This document shows, piece after piece, positions 1-9,192 of a stretch of DNA of 64,000 bases. The stretch is taken from positions 186,001 through 250,000 of the forward strand of contig MCFE01000009.1 of assembly GCA_002104905.1 (NCBI GenBank). The letters run 5' to 3'. The notes beneath the pieces are model-generated. The model had not been told where the DNA came from. It saw nothing but the letters and a program-made list of their open reading frames with translations, and ran no database searches. Origin of the DNA: Basidiobolus meristosporus CBS 931.73. Its lineage: Eukaryota > Basidiobolomycota > Basidiobolomycetes > Basidiobolales > Basidiobolaceae. The first letter of the stretch is position 1, and each line of letters begins with the position of its first letter. Both the position numbers and the translations under genes were made by a program.

Positions 1-440
1 TTAATTGTCAATTATTGTGTAAAAACTAGGTTGTGACGTGAGCCTAAAAGGAGTGATGGGATGTGCTTATTTAGAACGGATATCAAGACTGGTGTTACAA
101 TAGACTTGCAAAGATGGAAACAGTCGCTGACTATACTTCACCAGTATAGTGGAAATATCTTCGGTGCCATATTAGAGCCTCGTTTAAATCCTTTTTTCAA
201 TCAAGTACAACATCGTTGATAACTATATTGAATTCTTTTAAAATTTCAAATACTGATAATTTTGTGTCATTTTTAGCAATAAATTGATTTATGACTAATG
301 CTAATACAATGTACCATATATCAAACAACAATACGAAGCAATTTTCTTATTGGATTGTTCTGATTGCCATGCGACGAGAATAGTCTTTTTAATGCTAAAG
401 CTTTTTTGCTTACAAATTAATTAAAGAGATACAGGATATA
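1..440. other. Non-coding left edge
   Basis: AT-rich sequence downstream (3' side) of the minus-strand CsbD-like gene. I see no convincing reading frame, RNA gene or repeat here. It probably contains the 3' UTR and terminator of that gene. Confidence 0.5.
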
Positions 441-1523
441 TTACAATACTTTGTTGGTATTAGTGTTATAGTTGATGGTACGAGTCGCGCCGTTGTACTG
501 TTCATCACCATATGCTCTCTGAGATGCACCATTCAACTCCATGGATGGGTTGCCAGCGGCGTACCCAACATTCTCCTTGACCGCTCCAGATGCCGCATTC
601 GCTGATCCTGCAACTCGTCCTGGTTGTTGTTTGGCTGCGTGTTCCTGGAAGTGGCCCTCATTGCGCTGTCCTGCTCCTCTGGCCTCGAGGGATGGGTTGT
701 TGAGAGCGCTTCCTACATTCTCCTTCATGGCTCCCATTGCTTGATCCTTCTTTCCAGACATGGTGGATGCATTCCCATTCCCATTTGTACCATTGTTGTA
801 AGCATGATCATGAATGGAATTGAGCCCGTCTGCTGGTCCTCCGGTTGTAGCGGTAGGTGTATTATGGTGAGTAGTGTAATGAACAGGACCACTAGTATAC
901 CCAGAGCCAGTTGCAGAAGTATCTCCAGCAATGTGACTATTCACAGGGTGTGAATGTGTGGGCCCGGTGGCTGTGTAAATGCCATGATGATGGTAGCCAG
1001 CTGCTGGAGCTCCTACTCCAGTTGCATCAGATCTACCGGTAGACGTGTCAAGGCTAGCTCCGGTAGCTACATTACTACCAACTGGTTGAACAATACCGGC
1101 ATTGTAATGTGGCCCAGTAAGATCAGTGGCTCCAGTAGTAAGATCACCACTCACTGAGTGAGGGTGTGTACCGACTGCTGTAGTATTTCCCGGGCGATGA
1201 GTGCCAGCCAACCCAGCTCCAGTGGTGTCAGTGGGATCATTTACTCTTCCAGCGTTGTGTTCGACATTCCCGTGGTGACGCTCAGCTTGGCCTTGAGCAG
1301 CCATGTGTGGGTTGTGAGTGGCCTCGCCAACATTCTGTTTGGCCGCTCCTTTGGCTGAGTGAGCATTACCGTAGTTCTTTTGATCAGCTGCGACCTTTTG
1401 CTGTTCGGCCTCCAGCTGCTTCTGCTCACCTTTGGCAACCATACTCTCACTGTTGAACACTTTTCCGATTCCTTCCTGGATGTTACCGGCAACGTTTTTA
1501 GCAGTAGCAGAAATCTTTGACAT
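441..1523 (-). CDS. CsbD-like stress-response protein
   Basis: Single-exon gene of 360 residues with an ATG at the 1523 end. The N-terminus (about residues 1-90) and the C-terminus (about 255-345) carry repeated amphipathic segments of the CsbD-like type, with signatures such as NVAGNIQEGIGKV, KGAAKQNVGEATHNP, AMGAMKENVGSALNNPS and AVKENVGYAAGNPS. The middle is low complexity and rich in Gly, Thr, His, Ala and Pro. CsbD-like proteins are small hydrophilic stress-induced proteins in bacteria and fungi whose molecular role is poorly defined; LEA/dehydrin-like protection is often suggested. There is no signal peptide or membrane segment, so it is probably cytosolic or nuclear. It is divergently arranged with AMMECR1 across about 625 bp. 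The two-ended layout suggests duplication of the CsbD module around a disordered linker. Family assignment is fairly sure; function is inference. Confidence 0.8.
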   Translation of the reverse strand: MSKISATAKNVAGNIQEGIGKVFNSESMVAKGEQKQLEAEQQKVAADQKNYGNAHSAKGAAKQNVGEATHNPHMAAQGQAERHHGNVEHNAGRVNDPTDTTGAGLAGTHRPGNTTAVGTHPHSVSGDLTTGATDLTGPHYNAGIVQPVGSNVATGASLDTSTGRSDATGVGAPAAGYHHHGIYTATGPTHSHPVNSHIAGDTSATGSGYTSGPVHYTTHHNTPTATTGGPADGLNSIHDHAYNNGTNGNGNASTMSGKKDQAMGAMKENVGSALNNPSLEARGAGQRNEGHFQEHAAKQQPGRVAGSANAASGAVKENVGYAAGNPSMELNGASQRAYGDEQYNGATRTINYNTNTNKVL

Positions 1524-2148
1524 TATTAGGTTGTTCGAGGGTGGTATTGGTAGATTAGTTTTTTGTCAGGTCGGATGACGCTCTGTCTATTTTATATCAA
1601 TTTTTTGCGCAGTATTAAATCAATATAGCTAATCAAGCAACTTCCCAAACATTGACTCGCGCTAATTCTTGATATTCCTATATTATTCCTGTGCAACTCG
1701 AATATCATTAAATCATCCAGTTATGACATAAGTCTTGCTCTTAATAACACTGAAAGGTAGGGTGATAGTATTTCTATATTCGGCCTCGAGTTAGCAAATC
1801 TAATTTTTAATCATCCAATCTACTCAATATCATGTGTGATGTTCTTAACAAAAGAGACCATCGTGATATGGTCATTCAAACGTCACTGTTAGCATACAAT
1901 TGATTACAGAATGCCCAGCAATAGGAAGATTTAGTCAAATTCTGTGACTTGATGTATGCTATCCAATCCAATTTCGGACAACACGTGAAACCTCAACCAG
2001 CAAATAATTTTTACACGTGAATTGCATCCAAAATTCAAGCGAAAGTGCTAGTCACTTTACCAACGTCCTTACGCAACCAAACCACACCCTTACCTCTAGT
2101 AGGGGATAAATTGAACTGTATCGATTAGATAAAAAGTAACAGAAACAA
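1524..2148. promoter_or_regulatory. Divergent intergenic promoter region
   Basis: About 625 bp between the head-to-head starts of the CsbD-like gene (minus) and AMMECR1 (plus). It must hold both promoters. An AGGGG stress-element-like pentamer lies near 2100, but such a short match is expected by chance. No coding sequence seen. Confidence 0.5.
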
Positions 2149-3194
<1,046 letters not shown>

Positions 3195-3652
3195 GGCGCA
3201 AATTGTACCTACCAAATCAATCAAGTTTGGCTGTATCCCACAAACACATACAACACTCCAAAACGTAGCCTCTATAATGCCCCCTCTAACTATCTTTCAA
3301 CGTGTAAACCGTAAATCGTAGTAATAACCAACCTGTAGTGGGCAAATTGCTAGCAACATGCGGTTACATCTGTGCTAGCGATTTAAATTGATCTGGCATT
3401 GAATATGTGGCGAGTTCTTCGCATTAATGACACTAGTAAAGTTTGAAGTCTACAGGCCTATCAATGATGTATATATATGTGTGTCGGTAGCATGACGTTA
3501 GTTTACTTATTACAAACGGATCTGATGCACCGTATCTGATCTCTCTAACATCTCACTCAGAGAACATATCCTTTGGATTCCAGAACCGAAACATGTTTCT
3601 GCCCAGAGTTTAAATAAGAAATCGCCGGCCCCTCGATATCCAAAGAGACGTA
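3195..3652. other. Intergenic region AMMECR1 to tyrosinase-fold gene
   Basis: About 460 bp without a recognisable gene. A TTTAAATAAG stretch near 3609 lies about 45 bp before the tyrosinase-fold start and could act as a TATA-like element. Nothing else is supported. Confidence 0.4.
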
Positions 3653-4991
3653 ATGACCATGTCTATTTCCAAGGCATACATCAGTCTCTGCATAGCTGTT
3701 GCTTTGTTATGCTCGATCCTGGCGGTAAATGCAGGTACTCCAGGCTGTACCGCAATAGGCACCCGTAAGGAGATCAGGCAGATGAAGAGTGACGAGGTTG
3801 ATGCCTTCATTAATGCAGTTTACAAATTCAAATCCACCAAGCTATACGATAATTTAGTAGTGACTCATTCGGGCTACTATCGCTTCGGGCATAACAGCTC
3901 TGCTTTCCTACCTTGGAACAGATACTACCTTCGCCAGTTTGAGCAGAACCTTCAACTGTTTGATCCCACAGTCACGCTACCATATTGGGTAATGTAGATG
4001 TTGTCAACGAGCCTGTTGAAACCCCTGCTTATATCTCGATTATAACCACTTTAGGACTTTACATTGGACTCTCAAGCACCAGAGAGAAGTACAGTCTTCA
4101 AATGGTTCGGTAGTACCGGGGACGGCTACCAGAATTTCTGCATTAATGATGGAGCATTTGCACGCTGGCAGGTAATGAATCCAACGCGCACTTGTTTGAA
4201 ACGGTCGTTCGACGGTGAATATAAGATCTCCGCCTTTCCACCACCTGAGGTCACCGGCTATATTCTTAGAACTGCGCAGAATTTTGACCAGCTTCGACAA
4301 TTTATCGAGTATGGCATACATGGCCAAGTATTGCAGGCGTTTGGTGGTGACTTGTCGACAATATTTGGACCTAATGAGTGAGTGCATTTCATTTGTGTGG
4401 TTCATACTGGAGTTATACTCACCTATTTGTAGCCCACTCTATTGGTTGATCCATAGCTTCATTGATAAATTATGGTGGGAATGGCAAACCAACAGTGTTG
4501 ATCAACTATACAGCTACGGTGGAGTTAATAACCAAGGTAGTTCAGTAGCCCACTGTGACTTGATTGTCCCTTGGGCAGTCCCAGTATCGGCGGTGCTCGA
4601 CACTCTTTCACCAGGACTCTGCTATGTTTACTCGCCTAGTTCCAGTTCCAACCTTGGTGGATCACTTCAGTACCCTCAGTACTATGGTAGATCACTCAAT
4701 CCGTTTGATAGGAGAAATGGTTTCCTCCTCCGCAAGCCAAGAGCTCTGACCCAGAATTGGATAAATCAATACGCGTTGAACGCTGAAATGGCAAGAAAAA
4801 TAGAGGGGACATTATATTGGGTGATAGACACGTTAAACGCTAAGGGGTATCAATCCCCGGTGGCTTTAAGCAAGAGAGCGTTACTAGAGCCATCCTTAAA
4901 AGTATACTATCCAAGCAAAGATTACATTGCTGATGTAAGACTCCCTGACTCTAGTCCACTGAATAACTTCTGCCCTGTGCAAGTACGATAA
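3653..4991 (+). CDS. Secreted tyrosinase-fold protein, copper ligands lost
   Basis: Three exons, 3653-3988, 4055-4377 and 4433-4991, give 405 residues. The N-terminus carries a hydrophobic signal peptide ending near VNAGTPGC. The central tyrosinase domain is clear: THSG...FGHNSSAFLPW, LRQFEQNLQ, TLPYWDFTLDSQAPE, then HGQV...GGDL and NDPLYWLIHSFIDKLWWEWQ. Active type-3 copper enzymes need three His at each copper. Here the third CuA His (PWHR) is Asn (PWNR). The second CuB His of the HxxxH pair is Leu (HGQVL). The first His of the usual HH pair is Ile, while the second, which is the ligand, is kept. Two of six ligands are therefore missing, so oxidase activity is doubtful. The conserved fold, signal peptide and intact frame argue for a functional non-catalytic role, perhaps in a wall or spore coat (inference). 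The start could also be the Met two codons later. Confidence 0.85.
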
Positions 4992-5485
4992 AGTTCGCCA
5001 AATAAAAGCCATTCATAGCATGTCGCAAATTCCCACCCTACACCCAGCGGAAGGTGGAGGGATTTCCCCGTTCCATTATTACTCGGAGGTATGATTATGC
5101 TGCAGAGCGAATCCGTAAAGAATAGCACCCTGAATTTCAAGTATCTTTAAGTACTCTGCATGTAACTCATAAATGCACCTTTCCAATTCCATGCCACGGT
5201 AGATCCGCTCTCTGCACTCTTCGGACAGGCTACATGTAGATCCAACTCCATACAAAGGTGCATTATTACCATTAATCATCATCTATTATGTGCATTGTCT
5301 CCTACACATCTTATTCCCCTGAGGAAAGGAACACCTATATATATGGGAACTCTCGGTGCTCATTAGATTGTGATTAACCTGGGTAATAAGCCTTTACCTA
5401 ACTTGAACTCCTTAGCATAGCATTCATCTCATACTCATTCCATTGATATCTACATATTTCATACAGAATATAATACGCTTATATA
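4992..5485. promoter_or_regulatory. Intergenic region and promoter of the repeat-protein gene
   Basis: About 490 bp between two secreted-protein genes. A strong TATA-like element CCTATATATATGGG lies at about 5333-5346, some 140 bp before the start codon. No gene is supported here; short minus-strand frames overlap but show no family resemblance. Confidence 0.45.
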
Positions 5486-6982
5486 ATGAAATTCACTTGG
5501 GTCTACGCGTTGTTCTTCATCTCCTCTGTGGTCGCTCTGCCAACGTACAACAACGAGGATTGCGACAAATCAGTTGCCTCGAAGAAGTCTGGCTCTGATA
5601 GCTACGATACGAAGGATGTTGCTGGTAACGGCTCCTCGTATGACGTAGGAGACCATTCTGGAAACGACGGTGGCAATGACTATAACAAAGACAAAGGCCA
5701 TGGAGGTGAAGAGAGCGGTAGCTCTTACGATACTAACGATTACGAGGGAGAAGGAAATGGCGGGTCCTACGATTCCGAAGACCATGAGGGAAAGGGAAAT
5801 GGTGACTCATACAGCACTGGTGACTACAAGGGAGAGGGAAATGGCGGCTCACATGATACAAACGACTATGAAGGAGAAGGAAGTGGCGGGTCCTACGATA
5901 TCAGTGGCTATGCAGGAGAAGGGAGTGGCGACTCTTATGACAGTAACGATTATGAAGGAGAAGGCAGCGAAGATGAGGGATCATATGATGTAGGAGATTA
6001 TGAAGGGGAAGGAAGCGGAGGCTCTTATGATGGCGATGATCATGGAAGTGGTGGTGGTGGTGGTGATTCATATGATACTAATGAGTACGAAGGAGAAGGA
6101 AGCGGCGGTTCATATGACACCAGCAACTATAAAGGAGAAGGAAGTGGTGATTCCTACGACACTAATGACTACGAAGGAGAAGGGAATGGTAGCTCTTACG
6201 ATAGTAACGACTATGAGGGAGAGGATAGTGAGGAGGAATCATATGGCGTCGAAGATTACGAAGGAGGAGGTAGCGGTGGTGAGAAATCCTACAATGTTGA
6301 GGATTATGAAGGTGGAGGAAGTGGTGGCTCGTACGATAGTCACGATTACGAAGGAGAGGGCAATGGTGGAGAGGGATCCTACAATACCGAAGATTATGAA
6401 GGCGAAGGTAGTGGAGGAGAGGACCATGAGGGAGGATACGGCGGTGAGAAGTCACACGATGTTGAGGACTATGAAGGTGGAGGAAGTGGTGGCTCATACG
6501 ATAGTAATGATTACGAAGGAGAGGGTAATGGTGGAAAGGGATCCTACGATACGGAAGATTATGAAGGCGAAGGTAGCGGAGGAGAGGCTCATAAGGGAGG
6601 ATACGGCGGTGAGAAATCATACGATACTGGAGATTATTCTGGCGGCGATCATGATTCCGGTGAGGAATATGAAGGAAATGGTGGTGGAGAGTATGAAGTT
6701 GGGCACAAGGGAGACCATGAAGATTGTGAAGATGACCACTCTAAACACCATGGAGGTGAAAAATACGACACCACTGACTACAAGGGCCATAGCGGAGGAC
6801 ACGAGGATTGCGATGATGAGGGCTACACAGATTCTGGTTATGAGGGAGCCGATCATGCAAAGGAACACCATGACAGTGATTATGATGATAAAGCCGAGGT
6901 TGCCCCTGATACTGGATATAACACTTCAGACAAGCTTGGTGAATACAAGCCAGTTTACAAGCTACGTAGAAGAATTTATTAG
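5486..6982 (+). CDS. Secreted Gly/Asp/Glu-rich repeat protein
   Basis: Single-exon gene of 498 residues. Residues 1-17 form a signal peptide (MKFTWVYALFFISSVVA, with cleavage likely before LPTYN). From about residue 30 to 400 the chain is a degenerate tandem repeat of roughly 12-20 residues built on S-Y-D-(T/S)-(N/E)-D-Y-E-G-E-G-S-G-G. The C-terminal 100 residues are richer in His, Lys and Asp and end in the basic YKLRRRIY. Composition is strongly acidic with regularly spaced Tyr. I do not recognise a named family. Secreted acidic Gly/Tyr repeats suggest an extracellular matrix, adhesive or cation-binding coat role (inference). The gene sits next to another secreted protein on the same strand. 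Repeat codon bias keeps other frames open over long stretches; those are artefacts. Confidence 0.8.
   Translation: MKFTWVYALFFISSVVALPTYNNEDCDKSVASKKSGSDSYDTKDVAGNGSSYDVGDHSGNDGGNDYNKDKGHGGEESGSSYDTNDYEGEGNGGSYDSEDHEGKGNGDSYSTGDYKGEGNGGSHDTNDYEGEGSGGSYDISGYAGEGSGDSYDSNDYEGEGSEDEGSYDVGDYEGEGSGGSYDGDDHGSGGGGGDSYDTNEYEGEGSGGSYDTSNYKGEGSGDSYDTNDYEGEGNGSSYDSNDYEGEDSEEESYGVEDYEGGGSGGEKSYNVEDYEGGGSGGSYDSHDYEGEGNGGEGSYNTEDYEGEGSGGEDHEGGYGGEKSHDVEDYEGGGSGGSYDSNDYEGEGNGGKGSYDTEDYEGEGSGGEAHKGGYGGEKSYDTGDYSGGDHDSGEEYEGNGGGEYEVGHKGDHEDCEDDHSKHHGGEKYDTTDYKGHSGGHEDCDDEGYTDSGYEGADHAKEHHDSDYDDKAEVAPDTGYNTSDKLGEYKPVYKLRRRIY
5630..6640 (+). repeat. Coding minisatellite in the repeat protein
   Basis: Imperfect tandem units of about 36-60 bp encode variants of SYDTNDYEGEGSGG. 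Longer higher-order units near 6280-6420 and 6460-6590 are almost the same, both encoding YEGGGSGGSYDS-DYEGEGNGG, which points to recent unit duplication. All length changes preserve the frame. Confidence 0.8.
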
Positions 6983-7230
6983 TACCACTACTGCCATATA
7001 AATATATATATTGGGGCTACATTGATCAGACGAATAAATATCGCATTTTATATCCAATCCAAACCATTGCCTTTGAGCCCTAAAATGTGGCTCATTTTAC
7101 TTCACAAGAAGTATGTCTTAATCAATTTGTAGTGCAATTGATTAAAATATACTGTTCAATATGAACCAATTTTCTCCATACATTTCGATTTATTTACTGG
7201 TCTTTGGTGGTTACCCTCAATTGTAAGCAT

Positions 7231-8768
7231 ATGTCTTTGTCTAGCAGCACCAAAAGAAAACTAGAGGAAGCCTTATTAGCTTTGGATGGTATATCCAATT
7301 CAGTAACACCACAATCGACGCCCTCTAAAGCATTCAAGACCGCCTCCATTAGGTATCGAGGTAGAGTTTAGCTTTCACGAAGACATTTCCTGATTACCAT
7401 AGTATTCTCTAGAACACCATTAAGAAAAACCCCAACTTCCAAGTCGTCCCCAGCCCAGAGCGAGACTTCACCCGCGCCCGATCTAGGCTCTCTATCTCAC
7501 TATCGGCCATGGCATAGACAAGATTTTTTGAAACGTTTAGAAACGTTTAAGATATCTTTTTATATTGTGCATTCCCACCTTACATGACCAAAGCGCCGGT
7601 CTTAATTATTCCTTAACATGCATCATACGTGTCAACCTGGTTTTCGAAACCGAAGATGTTGAATCCTATAGAATGCTCTCGATACGGGTGGATCAACACC
7701 GATACCGACAAATTGGAATGTAAAATGTGTAACGCTCGGTTGTTTTGCTCGATCAGTGAAAGTGCGGATGACGAAACAAGTAACCATTTCAGAAAACGGT
7801 TTGACCCTGTTTTCAAGGGAAATATTAACGCGTCTTAAATTGCCTTTGCCTAGGTGAGGATTTTGGTCGAAGATATCACGAGCAACTGACTTCTTCTCAT
7901 AACAAAGCGTGCCCGTGGCGTGGCCACCCGTGCGATTGTGAGTCTTTTGGTTAGCATAAATCAAGGCGACTAGCCACTGACCATATTTCTCAGACGCTGT
8001 GTATAAATTCCCTGCCACTTCGACCTTCAATCTGACGATCGAGTTCCAAGAGCGAATCCAAGCAATGAAGAATATTGGCGAGGAGCTGCCGATAGTTACA
8101 AGTGATCTGGTAATTCCTGTTTGGATATGGATGCTTGAAGTAAACCTAACAGAATCTTTTAGCCCGAAAGCCAAGTTGAATCTATTCTTCCTCTTTCACA
8201 ATTAGACTCGCAAGAATACTCGCCCGCCATCCTCAAGAGTTTGGTATGTCTGTCCCTCTTTGGCTGGACTGGCACAAAACTTGCCAATCGACACGGCTTA
8301 AAGTGCGATTTATGCCATCGTAAAGTGGGATTATGGATGTTCCAGAACCACACCGGTGGGAACACACCATCTTCCGAGTCCGTTGAGGCTACGGATTCGG
8401 TTGAAAAAGAGATAGACCAGCTAGATGCTGCTAAAGGTAATAAGCAAGAGTTGGCATCATTTGATTTAATGAGCGAGCATCGGTGGTACTGTTCGTGGAT
8501 CCATGGCAATATAAACGATCCGAGCATTGAAAGCAGTTCGATTAGTGAGCAATCCTCTGATAAGCCTGGTTGGAAACAGACTTTGGAGGCTCTGGAGAAG
8601 CCTCAAATGCGAGAAATCAACTCAGACCCCGCGGCAATAAGTAATTCAACTCCCGAAAAAGTAAGCTTGTGCTTGTACTTGTGCTTGAATCTAACTGATC
8701 TAACTGATTCCACCTAGCCGAAAGACATCGTGTCTTATATACGGAACATACTGGACGGATCTCCTTGA
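7231..8768 (+). CDS. ZC3HC1: ZC3HC1/NIPA (Rsm1-type) C3HC zinc-finger protein
   Basis: Seven exons give about 392 residues: about 7231-7360, 7403-7551, 7629-7779, 7854-7937, 7994-8109, 8163-8660 and 8718-8768. Intron 1 has a second in-frame choice (7353-7412). The C3HC domain runs from FLKRLETFK through STWFSKPKMLNPIECSRYGW, the C-x2-C of ECKMC and the H-x3-C of SHNKACPW to RGHPCD. The second Rsm1-like half has CDLCHRKVGLWMF and a later EHRWYCSWIH. Family members (human ZC3HC1/NIPA, fission yeast Rsm1, budding yeast Pml39) act at the nuclear pore basket and in mRNA export; NIPA was also described as an F-box-like protein. Introns 2-6 fall where conserved sequence demands. Intron 2 is an AT-AC intron, described separately. 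The gene is complete, with a clear start and stop. Confidence 0.88.
7552..7628 (+). other. U12-type AT-AC intron
   Basis: A 77-nt intron begins ATATCTTTTT (U12 consensus ATATCCTTT, one mismatch) and ends CATCATAC. It contains an exact U12 branch-point consensus TTCCTTAAC at 7609-7617, 11 nt before the 3' end. No GT-AG alternative restores the frame: the downstream frame is closed by TAA at 7614 and no AG lies between that stop and the conserved codons. Removing 7552-7628 joins ETFK to VSTWFSKP, as expected for the C3HC domain. Confidence 0.85.
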
Positions 8769-9192
8769 GCGAGCCTGGCATCGATATTTTAATTAATAAA
8801 GATTTACGGGGGGAATATCACACATTAGCTTCCGATCGATGCCACCCTATTGGGATGTTGCTAGCTTTACATTTATCACATTTTATCCATTACACCAACC
8901 GAATTCTAATTTCGCCAGAATCTCCATAATTGAGCTATCTTACACGTACGTTCCACGATTGGATACAGTCAATGGGTTTGGTCAACGTCGGATTCGTATA
9001 TGCAACTGGCTCATTGGTGGAAAATCATCTTATTTCCACTGCGTTTCGTCGTAATGGGAATTTCGCACAAGTAACTGATTGACTGCGTAGAAGGTGAGAG
9101 AAGTAATTATTCTCGATAAATCACGCAGATGTTTGTGATTTCCTTGGTTTTCTATCTTTGTATCTTTAAGGTGTAGACTCGTTAGTAACGAC
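8769..9192. other. Intergenic region ZC3HC1 to SPF1
   Basis: About 420 bp. An AATAAA hexamer near 8795 is a plausible polyadenylation signal for the upstream gene. The rest should contain the SPF1 promoter and 5' leader. A short plus-strand frame at 8839-9054 resembles nothing known and I do not call it. Confidence 0.45.

Noticed and set aside
4215-4991. Single 258-residue frame as a separate gene
   Set aside because: Its first part reads through tyrosinase exon 2 in the wrong frame and an intron; only 4433-4991 is real coding sequence, as exon 3.
6162-6620. 152-residue minus-strand frame rich in His, Leu, Arg
   Set aside because: Antisense shadow of the repeat gene; it owes its length to repeat codon bias.
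7629-7838. Stand-alone 69-residue zinc-finger peptide starting at GTG
   Set aside because: The GTG is the first codon after the AT-AC intron; the segment is an internal exon of the ZC3HC1 homolog.
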